Assembly: GCF_010731775.1 (NCBI RefSeq)
Contig: NZ_AP022590.1
Location: 2,914,001 to 2,978,000, forward strand
Direction of reading: 5' to 3'
Origin: Mycobacterium mantenii
Lineage (GTDB): Bacteria > Actinomycetota > Actinomycetes > Mycobacteriales > Mycobacteriaceae
Length of the DNA: 64,000 nt
Shown here: positions 20,484 to 29,837 of the stretch, piece by piece
Layout: each line of letters begins with the position of its first letter
Numbering within the stretch: the first letter of the stretch is position 1
Notes under the pieces: generated by a model
Database searches by the model: none
Seen by the model: the letters and a program-made list of their open reading frames with translations, nothing else
What the model was told of the DNA's origin: nothing
Position numbers and translations under genes: made by a program

Positions 20484-21851
20484 GTGAGCTCTGACGCCCT
20501 GGCCAGCCTGATCGCCGACCTGCCCGCCGGGATGGTCGTCACCGATCCGACCGTGACCGAGGGCTACCGTCAGGACCGCGCTTTCGACCCGTCGGCCGGC
20601 AAGCCGCTGGCCGTGGTGCGGCCGCGGCGCACCGAGGACGTGCAGACCGTGCTGCGCTGGGCCGCCGCGCACCGGTTGCCCGTGGTGACGCGCGGCGCCG
20701 GCAGCGGCCTGTCCGGCGGGGCGACCGCACTGGACAACGGCATCGTGATTTCCACCGAGAAGATGCGCGACATCGCCATCGACCCGGTGACCCGCACCGC
20801 GGTTTGTCAGCCCGGGCTGTTCAACGCCGAGGTGAAGAAGGCGGCCGCCGAACACGGCCTGTGGTATCCGCCGGATCCGTCGTCGTTCGAGATCTGCAGC
20901 ATCGGCGGCAATATCGCCACCAACGCCGGCGGCCTGTGCTGCGTGAAGTACGGCGTCACCACCGACTACGTGCTGGGGATGCAGGTGGTACTGGCCGACG
21001 GCACCGCGGTCAAACTCGGCGGCCCACGGTTGAAGGACGTCGCGGGCCTTTCGCTGACGAAGCTGTTCGTCGGTAGCGAGGGCACGCTCGGCGTGGTCAC
21101 GGAGGTGACGCTGCGCCTAGTGCCCAAGCAGAACGCGTCCAGCATCGTGGTGGCCAGCTTCGCGACCGTCGAGGACGCGGTAGAGGCGGTGCTCGGCGTC
21201 ACCGCGCGGCTGCGCCCCTCGATGCTGGAATTCATGGATTCGGTGGCGATCAACGCCGTCGAGGACACCCTGCGCATGGATTTGGACCGCGGGGCGGCCG
21301 CCATGCTGGTGGCCGGGTCCGACGAGCGCGGCCGCGCCGGCAGCGAGGACGCCGAAATCATGGCCGAGGTGTTCGCGGAAAACGCTGCGACGGAAGTGTT
21401 TTCGACAGACGATCCCGATGAGGGCGAGGCGTTCGTCGTCGCACGGCGAATGTGCATCCCGGCCGTCGAAGCCAAGGGCTCGTTGCTGCTCGAAGACGTC
21501 GGGGTGCCGCTTCCGGCGCTGGGCAAGCTGGTCACCGGGATCGCGCGCATCGCGGCGGAACGCGACCTGATGATCTCGGTGATCGCCCACGCCGGCGACG
21601 GCAACACCCACCCGTTGATCGTCTACGACCCCGCCGATACCGACATGACCGAACGCGCCCACCTGGCGTTCGGCGAGATCATGGACCTGGCCGTCGGGCT
21701 GGGCGGCACCATCACCGGTGAGCACGGCGTCGGCCGGTTGAAGCGGCCCTGGCTGGCCGGCTATCTGGGCCCCGACGTGATGGACCTCAACCAGCGCATC
21801 AAGCGGGCGCTGGATCCGCAGGGCATCCTCAACCCCGGCGCTGGCATCTAG
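20484..21851 (+). CDS. FAD-binding oxidase, glycolate oxidase GlcD-like (Rv1257c)
   Basis: 455 residues from GTG 20484, 20 bp after tap. FAD-binding PCMH domain with VVTRGAGSGLSGGA and SIGGNIATNAGG, then the FAD-linked oxidase C-terminal domain with IAHAGDGNTHPLIVYD and TGEHGVGRLKRPWL. Oxidises a 2-hydroxyacid such as glycolate or D-lactate. It is the last backbone gene before the 37-kb insertion; in M. tuberculosis the next gene is cyp130. Confidence 0.92.
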   Translation: MSSDALASLIADLPAGMVVTDPTVTEGYRQDRAFDPSAGKPLAVVRPRRTEDVQTVLRWAAAHRLPVVTRGAGSGLSGGATALDNGIVISTEKMRDIAIDPVTRTAVCQPGLFNAEVKKAAAEHGLWYPPDPSSFEICSIGGNIATNAGGLCCVKYGVTTDYVLGMQVVLADGTAVKLGGPRLKDVAGLSLTKLFVGSEGTLGVVTEVTLRLVPKQNASSIVVASFATVEDAVEAVLGVTARLRPSMLEFMDSVAINAVEDTLRMDLDRGAAAMLVAGSDERGRAGSEDAEIMAEVFAENAATEVFSTDDPDEGEAFVVARRMCIPAVEAKGSLLLEDVGVPLPALGKLVTGIARIAAERDLMISVIAHAGDGNTHPLIVYDPADTDMTERAHLAFGEIMDLAVGLGGTITGEHGVGRLKRPWLAGYLGPDVMDLNQRIKRALDPQGILNPGAGI

Positions 21852-22050
21852 GTCGCGCGTTGGAGCGCCCGGCCGGGGGGGCGCGGCGTCCAGGGTAATC
21901 CCCATTTGATATGGCCGGATCGGGACCGCTCTGCGTGCTGGTTTGCAGAATCCCCATCAAAATGCCGGTGCTCGGCCAGTCGTAACGTCGGAGCGTCCGC
22001 AAAACCAAGGTTCGGTATGGAACCGAGACATCTCGAGTCAGAGTGGAATC

Positions 22051-22320
22051 ATGACGGTGGCGCCGGAAAAGTCCAAGCCAGGCTGGCCCGAGTTTTCCGA
22101 TGACGTGCTGGAAATCGGTCGAGTCCGGCAGTAAGCACGCTATCGAGGCGGTGCGCAGGTTCGTCAATCAGATCAGTCCCGTGCTGCCCAAGCAGTCTCG
22201 CACAAGACCATTGTCGACGCTGCCCTGGATTTGGGTGAGGAGCTGGTCTCCGCGCGGACGGAGTTCTTCCGCGACGTAGTGCCAAGCGCCGACGGAGCGG
22301 TAAGCAAGCGCAGCGAGTAA
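22051..22320 (+). pseudogene. frameshifted small protein relic
   Basis: Coding character moves through three frames: a start at ATG 22051 (TVAPEKSKPGWPEF), then KHAIEAVRRFVNQISPVLP one frame over, then TIVDAALDLGEELVSART ending at TAA 22318. Together these would be one helical protein of about 90 residues with two indels. Family not recognised. First feature of the inserted block. Confidence 0.45.
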
Positions 22321-22396
22321 TCCGGCGTTCCAATGGGTATCTAACGATCCGACGGTCAAGCGGTTGCCAGCGGGGCCGCGCGACCATCGGCATTCA

Positions 22397-25180
22397 TCAT
22401 TCGAGGTCCGGCTCCCCCGAAAGGCCCAAGACGGCCTTCCGCACTGCGTGCTGCAGTTCGACCGCCGCGGCCCAGTCGGCGCCCGACGTCCGGATCGGTT
22501 CACCAACCGTGATGTCGACCGCCCCCCGTCGCGGAAAATGATGCTCGGGCCGAAGTATCGTCCGCGTCCCGCGGATGGCCACCGGGACGACGGGCACGCC
22601 ACTTCTGGCGGCGACCGCGAATGCGCCCATGCGGAAGGGCCGCAAACCGGGGGCACGCGCCAGCCGGCCTTCTGGGAAGATGACGAGCGACTGCCCGGCC
22701 CGCACCAGAGTGGTCAGTCGGCCAGTGTCGGCCACGCCGTGTTCACGTTCGTGGCGCTCGACGAAATGCTGGCCCAGCCGCTTGAGCACGAATCCGTTTA
22801 GCCCCTGATGCTCGAGCACTTCGGCGGCGACGAAGCGAAACGATTGGGGCATCACCGAAGCCAGCACCAGCGGGTCGATCCAGCTGGGGTGGTTGGCCAC
22901 CACTATGGACGTTCCGCGTGGCAGGTGGTCAAGTCCGCGCACGGTGATCGCCGTCCCGGTAAAACGAGCCAGCAGCCGCGCCGCCCCCTGGGCCACCCAC
23001 CAGCGCCACCGCGGTCGCGGTAGCAGCAGCAACAATACGACGACCGACAACCCCAAGACCGCGTAGACCACCCACGCCCAGACGGCGAACGCCACAGCGG
23101 CGCCCACGCGCCGGGCGCGACGGATCGACGGTATTGCGCCACGCAGGCGCAGGCGGGCCAATTCCCACCACACCGCCCGCGGTCGTGCGCCGATCTTTCC
23201 CGCCTGGTAGATAGCCTGGGTAGCGGCACGGCGGATCTTGCCGCTCGAGGTCTTCAGTACCGTGCGCGGGGGCGCCAAGACCACGTCGTCGGGAGCCACG
23301 CCAAGCAGATCGACTGTGGTAGCCCCGATTTCGGAGTGCAACGCGGCGCGGGCGTCGTCTCCGGTTGCGCGGGTCTCGGCCAGGATGACGAGTCGTTCGG
23401 CACCCCCCGACGGGTCGGGAGAGGCGAAGACGGCCACGCAGCCCTTGCGAACGCCTTTGAGATTGCCAACCGCCTCTTCGAGCTCGGCCGGGTGCAAATT
23501 GCGGCCGGCACGGATGATGACGTCCTTGACCCGACCGGTGACGTATAGGTCGGCGTCGGCCAGGTATCCCAGGTCCCCCGTGTCGAGCCAGTCGTCATGA
23601 AACAGCGAACGCGTCGCCGGCGCGTTGTTGAAGTATCCGGCGGTTGCCGACGGACCGCGGAACTCGACGCGGCCTTCACAGCGATCACCCAGCTCGGTGC
23701 CGGCGGCGTCGACAATCCGGATTTCGTGGCCCGGCAAGGGTCGGCCACAAGCGACGAAACGAAGGTCCGCCTCGCCGGGCCTTGCCGCCTCGGCCCGTCC
23801 GGACCGCACGAATGTGTCTCGACGGATTCGATCGACGAGCGGGCCCCGCCCAAGCGGCGGGAACGCCAGGCCCACCGAGGACTCGGCCAGCCCATACACC
23901 GGCGTCATCGCCTCACGCCGAAACCCGTAGGGGGCGAAGCGATCACCGAAGCGCTCGATCGTCGCAGCACTGACCGGCTCGGCGCCGTTGTAAGCCAATC
24001 GCCACGAGCTCAGGTCGAGCCCTTCGATCTCGTCGTCGCGGATCTTGGAAAGGCAGAGTTCATAGGCGAAGTTCGGCCCGGCCGACATGGTGGCGCGGTT
24101 GGCATGGATGGCCCAGAGCCATCGTGACGGACGAATCAGGAACGACTGCGGGCTCATCACCACCAGAGGGACACCGAAATACATGCACCCCAGCCATGCG
24201 CCGATCAGACCCATGTCGTGATACAGCGGCAGCCAGCTGACGAACGTGTCCGACCCGGACGCCGCCGCGGCCTGCCCCATCACGCGGATGTTGGCGAGCA
24301 GGTTGGAGTGTGTGAGAGCGACCCCCTTGGGCTGCCCGGTGCTGCCCGAGGTGTACTGCACCAGCGCGAGGTCGTCGGCGCATGGTCGCGGCAGCACGTC
24401 TTCGCTCGCGCCCGTGAGGGATTCGGGGACGACCACGTGACGCAGGCTTTCGACGTTGGCGCGTAGCAGGTGCCCGAGAGTAACAGCCTCGGGCACGGTG
24501 ACCAGCAGCGTGGCCCGGGCGTTCGCGAGGATGCCGGCCGTGCGACGCAGGTGATCCGCCAGCTGGGACGGCCGGGCCGGCGGGTAGACCGGAACGGGCA
24601 CCGCGCCGGCGACGACTACACCGGCGAAGGTCACAAAATACGCCCGGCAGGTGGGCAACATGATGGCCACCGTCTCGCCCGGCACGACGTCATGCGCGAT
24701 CAACCCGGCCGCCAGGGCCGCCGCTTCCTGGCGCAACGCCGCGTAGGTCAGGTCCACGGGACCGCCATCATCATCGAGGACGCGGATGTGCGTCCGGTCG
24801 GGGTTAGCGGCGACGTGGTAGTTGAGCACATCGTTTAAGGTCGACGCCGTTTCTGGCAGCAGGGCGCCCGGCGCGGCAGCCGGAAGTGAAACCATGCCGC
24901 GACCATCCAGCCGGACGCTTCGCGAGGCGGGATGTGCATGGGCGACCGCCGCTGCGAGGTCGCGCGGCGTCTCCGCGTTGGCGAGAGTGTCAGGCGGCAG
25001 TGCCACTCCCAACTTGTCCTGGACGCGCAACAGCAGCTCCGCCAACTCAAGGCTGCCGATGCCCAGGTTGTCGAACGTGCTGTCAAGCGTTACTGAAGGC
25101 GGCGTGGCGTGCGGGTGAACCTCGGCGACGAGGCCGCGCACCAGCGCCAGGACCGGAGCTGCCCGCTCTTCGGGTGCCAT
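22397..25180 (-). CDS. ACP-adenylate ligase-PlsC acyltransferase fusion
   Basis: 927 residues. Domain order: acyl carrier domain (1-90, phosphopantetheine Ser43 in LGIGSLELAEL); ANL acyl-AMP ligase (about 105-650) with YTSGSTGQPKGVALTHS, YNGAEPV, YGLAESSVGL, DTGDLGYL, GRVKDVIIRAGRNLHP and the catalytic Lys in KTSSGKIRR; two membrane helices (about 685-725); PlsC acyltransferase (about 735-915) with NHPSWID (about 763) and FPEGRLARAPG (about 835). The protein can in principle activate a fatty acid, load it on its own carrier and pass it to a lysophospholipid or other alcohol. E. coli Aas has the two enzymes in reverse order and no ACP. It starts 3 bp after the flavodoxin stop, forming an operon. 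Confidence 0.88.
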   Translation of the reverse strand: MAPEERAAPVLALVRGLVAEVHPHATPPSVTLDSTFDNLGIGSLELAELLLRVQDKLGVALPPDTLANAETPRDLAAAVAHAHPASRSVRLDGRGMVSLPAAAPGALLPETASTLNDVLNYHVAANPDRTHIRVLDDDGGPVDLTYAALRQEAAALAAGLIAHDVVPGETVAIMLPTCRAYFVTFAGVVVAGAVPVPVYPPARPSQLADHLRRTAGILANARATLLVTVPEAVTLGHLLRANVESLRHVVVPESLTGASEDVLPRPCADDLALVQYTSGSTGQPKGVALTHSNLLANIRVMGQAAAASGSDTFVSWLPLYHDMGLIGAWLGCMYFGVPLVVMSPQSFLIRPSRWLWAIHANRATMSAGPNFAYELCLSKIRDDEIEGLDLSSWRLAYNGAEPVSAATIERFGDRFAPYGFRREAMTPVYGLAESSVGLAFPPLGRGPLVDRIRRDTFVRSGRAEAARPGEADLRFVACGRPLPGHEIRIVDAAGTELGDRCEGRVEFRGPSATAGYFNNAPATRSLFHDDWLDTGDLGYLADADLYVTGRVKDVIIRAGRNLHPAELEEAVGNLKGVRKGCVAVFASPDPSGGAERLVILAETRATGDDARAALHSEIGATTVDLLGVAPDDVVLAPPRTVLKTSSGKIRRAATQAIYQAGKIGARPRAVWWELARLRLRGAIPSIRRARRVGAAVAFAVWAWVVYAVLGLSVVVLLLLLPRPRWRWWVAQGAARLLARFTGTAITVRGLDHLPRGTSIVVANHPSWIDPLVLASVMPQSFRFVAAEVLEHQGLNGFVLKRLGQHFVERHEREHGVADTGRLTTLVRAGQSLVIFPEGRLARAPGLRPFRMGAFAVAARSGVPVVPVAIRGTRTILRPEHHFPRRGAVDITVGEPIRTSGADWAAAVELQHAVRKAVLGLSGEPDLE

Positions 25181-25183
25181 TGC

Positions 25184-25666
25184 TCAGGAAGCAGCCGGAG
25201 AGCCCGCGACTCGTATACGAACGCGTGCCGCGAATGCCGCGGCATGCTCGAGGTCGTGGTCATTGGGCCGTCCCCTGTTGATCCCGCCGATGAACCCGAA
25301 TGGTCCAACCGTGTCGAAGCCGCGGCAGGTGAACGAACCGAGTACCTTAAAGCCCTTCGACGCGAGCTGGTTTCGCACTGGCTTGCTGTAGTCCAACAGT
25401 GGAATCTGCCCGGCGCCGCTGGTCAAGAAAGTGAACGCGCGGATGCCGTCAACGTGGGGTAGGCGCCGTATCAACTTGCGTAGCCGCGTGTCCACGCTCA
25501 TGTAATAGATGCCGGACCCAAAACCGACGAGGTCGTATTGGCAAAGGTTCTCGGGGTCCACTGATTCGGGTTCGACGACTTCGGCATCAAGGACCTCAGC
25601 CATCCGATCGGCCACCCTACGGGTGTTGCCGTGTGAGGTTGAAACGCAGATGATGAGCGACTTCAT
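25184..25666 (-). CDS. flavodoxin-family protein
   Basis: 160 residues from ATG 25666 with an excellent ribosome site (AAAGGAG, 8 bp). FMN phosphate loop STSHGNTRRVAD near the N-terminus and GSGIYYMSVD plus TSGAG in the second flavin loop fit a flavodoxin or flavodoxin-like oxidoreductase. First gene of an operon with the ligase-acyltransferase; it may supply electrons to a lipid-modifying step, but that is a guess from position. A DosR-like box lies about 75 bp upstream. Confidence 0.8.
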   Translation of the reverse strand: MKSLIICVSTSHGNTRRVADRMAEVLDAEVVEPESVDPENLCQYDLVGFGSGIYYMSVDTRLRKLIRRLPHVDGIRAFTFLTSGAGQIPLLDYSKPVRNQLASKGFKVLGSFTCRGFDTVGPFGFIGGINRGRPNDHDLEHAAAFAARVRIRVAGSPAAS

Positions 25667-25740
25667 TGACCAACTCCTTTGAAAGCCGGGCCCGGACGGG
25701 TCCATGCTGGGTGACAGTAGGCCGTTCGATAAGGGCGCAA

Positions 25741-25757
25741 AGGCACGAAAGCCCGGG
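25741..25757 (-). promoter_or_regulatory. DosR-like box upstream of the flavodoxin operon
   Basis: On the minus strand CGGGCTTTCGTGCCT, about 11 of 15 matches to the GGGACTTTCGGCCCT pattern, 75-91 bp before the start at 25666. Weaker than the boxes near nrdZ and hsp20. Confidence 0.45.
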
Positions 25758-26150
25758 GAATAAGTCACTTCAGGGCTCACATTTGGCCGCGTTAATTGAA
25801 CACACGTGTTGGATCTGCAGGCGGCTGTTGTAATCATCGGCGGAGGGTCATCGAGGGGCCGGGATATGGCCCGTCGTAGTGACTGCCCAGAAGTTCCTCC
25901 TTGAGGTTGGTGGCCTGCGCCGCAAGGTCCTCGGGGCTAACGTGCTCACGCGGGCGGGTGGCCGCTTGGACGCAAGCTCGTAGTCCGCATCGATCCAGCA
26001 GCAGACGCGGGCGAGCGAGGTGACGAAAGACCTCATCGGGCACGGACTTCAGCCGGTCCGAGGAACGACCGAGCATGACTTTTGTTTCTATGCCTTCCTA
26101 CCGGACCGCAGCAGGATCAAAGAAATTCCGACGCAACAGAAGTGGGTTGA
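25758..26150. other. degenerate region left of the pncB relic
   Basis: Short ORFs on both strands (such as 25834-26076 minus and 26020-26259 plus) lack ribosome sites and recognisable domains. They look like decayed coding sequence. Confidence 0.4.
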
Positions 26151-26522
26151 TGTGATGAAACCATCGCTTGCCGCCAGCGAGAAGCCCGACTTCTTCACAT
26201 TCGGGAATCGCGCGCCATTGGTGGCAAGGTCGCACGGACCAGCTACCTCGCCGGCATAGCGGGCACGTCGAATCTGCTTGCGGCCCGCGAGTACGGAATC
26301 CCTGCGTTCGGCACGATGGCTCACGGCCTCATTCAAACCTTCGATAACGAACTGGACGCATTTGATGCATTCGCCCGCTTCTATCCCGGCACAACGTTGC
26401 TCGTCGATACTTACGACACACTGCACGGTGTCGATCACATAATCGACCTTGCCAAACATCGGGAGCCTCTTGACGTGGCAGCGCCGTACAAGACACCCGA
26501 GTGGCCGTGCCTTCTCCGGTAA
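26151..26522 (+). pseudogene. relic of nicotinate phosphoribosyltransferase (pncB1-like)
   Basis: Open frame 26151-26522 reading ARTSYLAGIAGTSNLLAA, YGIPAFGTMAHGLIQTF and TLLVDTYDTLHG, characteristic of bacterial NAPRTase cores. Only about 100 of the usual 440 or so residues remain; the N-terminal half and the phosphate-binding C-terminal half are missing. In M. tuberculosis pncB1 (Rv0573c) is DosR-induced and converges on the nrdZ side as here, so this is a remnant of the ancestral Rv0569-Rv0574 block. Confidence 0.8.
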
Positions 26523-26638
26523 ACAGGCGAAAGTCGTAGTCCCAAAGGTAACGGAGGGCCTGCGCGAGCAGATGCGGCAGCGAACGAAACGTGGCTCGCG
26601 AGTGCGAGTCTGCGTGTGCTCGCCGCTAGGAAATGTCA

Positions 26639-28729
26639 TCAGAATTCGCAGGATCGTCCAGCGCAGCCGCCGCTGAACTCGGTGTCGGCCTGGGCCAGTG
26701 CCGGTTGCGGCGCGGCGTAGCTCAATACCTGGCCCCCGCGGCTACCGTACCGATACACCGTGATGCCCTTGACCTTAGCCTTCCAGGCGGCCAGGTAGAT
26801 CGAGCGGATGTCATCAATGGTTGCGGTCGCGGGCAAGTTGATCGTCTTGGAAACGGCGGCATCGACGTGACGCTGCGCGGCGGCTTGTATACGCAGATGC
26901 CACGCCGGCGCGATCTCGGCTGCGGTCGGAAACGCCGACCGCACCTCGTCTGGCAGCTGCGGATAGCCTCGCACTCCCCCGCGCTGTGCGATCTCGGCAA
27001 TCAGTTCGTCGCTGTATAACCCCCGGTCGCGGGCCAGCCGGTCAAAGCACGGGTTGACCTCCAGCAGGTGCCTGCCGACGATGGCGCGCGTGAAGGCGAT
27101 GGCGAACATCGGCTCGATCCCGGCGGTGGTGCCGGCGATCAGCGAGACGGTGCCTGTCGGAGCAACGGAGGTGACCTGTGCGTTTCGCCGCGGCCCTGAA
27201 CGCGCCAACCTGCTGTCGGCGAATGCGGGGAACGAGCCCCGGTCTTCTGCCAGCTGCCTCGACGCCGTGTGTGCCTCCTGCTGAATGCGACGCATGACCT
27301 GGCCGGTCAACCGCACGGCATCCTCGCTGTCGTACGGGATGCCCAGCGTGGCAAGTAGTTCGGCCAAACCCATCACACCCAGCCCGATCTTGCGGGTCGC
27401 CCGGGTGGCCTCGCCCAGCTCGGGGAATGGGTAGCGGCTGACATCGATGACGTCGTCGAGGAACCGCACCCCTAGCCTTGCCACCGCGGCCAGCCGATCC
27501 CAGTCGATGCGACCATCGGCGACCATCCGGGCTAGGTTGATCGAGCCGAGGTTGCATGACTCGTAGGGCAGCAGCGGAACCTCTCCGCACGGATTAGTTG
27601 CCTCAATTCGGCCATGTCCCGGAACTGGGTTGGCCCGGTTGATCGTGTCGAGAAACAACACCCCGGGATCGCCGCATGCGTGCGCAGCTTCGCAGATGGC
27701 GTCGAACAGCTCGGCGGCAGGTATCCGCGCGATGGTCTTACCGTTTCGGGGATTGACTAGGCGGTGTGTGCGGCCGCGTTCGACGGCGCGCAGGAACGCG
27801 TCGGTGACGCCGACCGACAGGTTGAAATGCGAAAGCTCGCTGCGTCTTTCGGCTTTGGCAGTGACGAAGTCATAGATATCCGGGTGCGACGCGTCGAGAA
27901 CCGCCATGCACGCGCCGCGGCGGCGACCACCGATCGAGACCACATCCGCCGCAGTGTCAAACAGTCGAAGAAACGAATTCGGTCCGCTCGCGGTGCCGGC
28001 CGTAATGGGCACTCGATCCCCGGCGGGTCGCAGGTGGCTGAAGCTGTAACCGACACCCCCGCCAGTGCGTTGGATCTCGGCAGCATGTCCAAGCGTCGTG
28101 AAGATCGAGCGCAGCGAATCTTCAACGGGTAGAACGAAGCATCCGGCGAGCAGTCCGATGTCGGTGCCTGCGTTCATCAGCGTGGGCGAGTTCGGCAGGA
28201 ATTCAAGGTTGCGCAGCAGCGCCGAGAAGCGCTCGGCCCACCGTGCCGACGTGCCGCGCCGGTATCCGTCCTCGGCGCCGGCGACGAAGTGCGCCGCTCG
28301 GTCCATCATCTCACCGGTCGACTCCGTCGGCCGGCCCTGCTCGTCGCACAGGAGATAGCGTTTCCGCAGCACCGCCACTGCGGACAGGCCCAGCTTCAGC
28401 TCGTCGCGAACCCCGAGCAGAGCTTTAGCCATGCGCAACTCGCTGCGCCGCTGCCGATAAATGATATAGGCGCGGGCGACGTCGTCTAGGCCGGATTCGC
28501 CGAGCCGCGCCTCAACAAAATCCTGAATCCGTTCGATGGGTACAACTCTGGGCCCTAGCGCATCGGCAACAGCCTTGGCCAGCACGGCCGGCATGTCCGG
28601 GTCGTCATAACCGACTTCGCGGCTGGCGCGCGCTATCGCTGCCTCAATCCGTCTGATGTCGAAGGGAGCGAGCGTCCCATCACGGCGCCGGATCTGCACC
28701 GGCCACCTAGCCATGGAAGCCGATTTCAT
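26639..28729 (-). CDS. nrdZ: class II (B12-dependent) ribonucleotide reductase NrdZ
   Basis: 696 residues. N-terminal ATP-cone (about 10-100, RRDGTLAPFDIRRIE), then the ten-stranded barrel: first catalytic Cys in LLAGCFVLPVED, radical-site motif NPCGEVPLLPYESCNLGSIN, VAPTGTVSLIAGTTAGIEP, and a C-terminal redox pair CAGRSC. Makes deoxynucleotides without oxygen using adenosylcobalamin. ATG 28714 (MARWPV) is an alternative start. Downstream of the DUF1918 gene on the same strand with 15 bp between, as in M. tuberculosis Rv0569-Rv0570, which is DosR-induced. Confidence 0.95.
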   Translation of the reverse strand: MKSASMARWPVQIRRRDGTLAPFDIRRIEAAIARASREVGYDDPDMPAVLAKAVADALGPRVVPIERIQDFVEARLGESGLDDVARAYIIYRQRRSELRMAKALLGVRDELKLGLSAVAVLRKRYLLCDEQGRPTESTGEMMDRAAHFVAGAEDGYRRGTSARWAERFSALLRNLEFLPNSPTLMNAGTDIGLLAGCFVLPVEDSLRSIFTTLGHAAEIQRTGGGVGYSFSHLRPAGDRVPITAGTASGPNSFLRLFDTAADVVSIGGRRRGACMAVLDASHPDIYDFVTAKAERRSELSHFNLSVGVTDAFLRAVERGRTHRLVNPRNGKTIARIPAAELFDAICEAAHACGDPGVLFLDTINRANPVPGHGRIEATNPCGEVPLLPYESCNLGSINLARMVADGRIDWDRLAAVARLGVRFLDDVIDVSRYPFPELGEATRATRKIGLGVMGLAELLATLGIPYDSEDAVRLTGQVMRRIQQEAHTASRQLAEDRGSFPAFADSRLARSGPRRNAQVTSVAPTGTVSLIAGTTAGIEPMFAIAFTRAIVGRHLLEVNPCFDRLARDRGLYSDELIAEIAQRGGVRGYPQLPDEVRSAFPTAAEIAPAWHLRIQAAAQRHVDAAVSKTINLPATATIDDIRSIYLAAWKAKVKGITVYRYGSRGGQVLSYAAPQPALAQADTEFSGGCAGRSCEF

Positions 28730-28744
28730 CGTGTTCGAAAGCGC

Positions 28745-29011
28745 CTACTTGCTCTTATCGTGGGCGATGGTTGACTGCACGGCACCGAACCGGTGTTGGG
28801 CACACTCGTCGGCGTCCGCCTGCTCCACGGCCGTGACGACAACCGCGTCGACGCCCGGAGATACGGGCGCTACATGACCGGGGCGAGCCACCGCACCACA
28901 TATGGTGAGTGCGCCATCTGGTGAGTGAACCCCGGAGATCAGTCCCCGTTGGTCTGGCTGGTCGATCGTGGTGCCCTTGATTACCAGCCAGTCACCGACC
29001 TTTGCCTTCAT
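28745..29011 (-). CDS. DUF1918 protein (Rv0569-like) with an internal frameshifted tract
   Basis: 88 residues (MKAKVGDWLVIKGTTIDQPD at the N-terminus). N- and C-terminal parts match Rv0569 closely as I recall it (GVDAVVVTAVEQADADE, QHRFGAVQS). The middle, where DUF1918 proteins have the conserved SPPYVVRW, reads ALTICGAVARPG. The +1 frame there encodes SPYVVRWLAP. So two compensating single-base indels have shifted 12 codons, leaving an ORF with its most conserved segment destroyed. First gene of the nrdZ operon; a strong DosR box lies 80 bp upstream. Confidence 0.85.
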   Translation of the reverse strand: MKAKVGDWLVIKGTTIDQPDQRGLISGVHSPDGALTICGAVARPGHVAPVSPGVDAVVVTAVEQADADECAQHRFGAVQSTIAHDKSK

Positions 29012-29088
29012 GCGCTTCTCCGTTCATTCGGAGTTCAATCGTGCACACGTTCGGCCAGTCGGCGGGAGGGGTATCACGTCACCAACTC

Positions 29089-29108
29089 GGATGGCCAAAG
29101 GTCCCTCG
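29089..29108 (-). promoter_or_regulatory. DosR box of the DUF1918-nrdZ operon
   Basis: Minus strand GAGGGACCTTTGGCCAT, a near-consensus GGGAC...GGCC palindrome, 78-97 bp upstream of the DUF1918 start. The M. tuberculosis homologues are DosR targets. Confidence 0.75.
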
Positions 29109-29821
29109 GCTCCTCGTCAGGACCGCAGTATCGGCATCAGCCGCTCGACGAGCTTCCGCATCCCCCGCGCAGCATCCTCGCCGGTGAACTCTTGGTGGCT
29201 ACCCCAAGCGCTCACGCGAAGCGTCCATCTATTTCGCCGTACAGAAGCTGTTCGATCTTAATTGAATTGAGAACTCCGAGCATCGTCGCCAATCCATTCC
29301 GCAACCGCCACCACGCTTGGACCCCAGGAGGGCCAGCACACTCGCTGTGCGAAGTGCTTGACGCAGTGGGTATCCCAATGCACGACGTCGATCTTGTGAT
29401 CACTCAGCAGATTTCTGCCCGGGCGATCCGCGAAGGTACGGACAGGATTTACGAGGCTTTCTGAGACGGTCTCGGGCACGAGGCTGTCAAACACCGCCGA
29501 CCGGGCGCTCGCATACCTCGACCCCCAACTAAACACCTGCGACTTCGGTCCCTAGCACGGGGCTGATTCGATGGCCGCGACGGTCGCCTCCCTTCGATCG
29601 TGACAGTGGGCAGCGACGGCTCGGTTATGCGCAGTCGGTGCAGATCCGCTGACTGCCCTCCGAGCTCGCCAGACGGCTCATGTGGTGGATGAGAAAGCAG
29701 CTCGAGCATGAATTCGTCTGCTCGCTTCGGAGCGATCGGCACTAAGACGTCTTCGCCCGCGTAATCGCTGCGGCCCAAGAATCGTTGCAGCCGCACTAAA
29801 TTGCGCTGGGCGACGCCAACC
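29109..29821. other. relic-rich region between the nrdZ operon and IS copy 1
   Basis: No intact gene. On the plus strand about 29300-29464 the reading frame ends with LCEVLDAVGIPMHDVDLV and QISARAIREGTDRIYEAF, which resembles the C-terminus of a ketoacyl-ACP synthase III. On the minus strand 29449-29821 contains a protein-like stretch (VLVPIAPKRADEFMLELL) that I cannot assign. Both look like fragments cut by IS insertion and deletion. Confidence 0.4.
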
Positions 29822-29837
29822 TGAAGCATCCCGGGTT

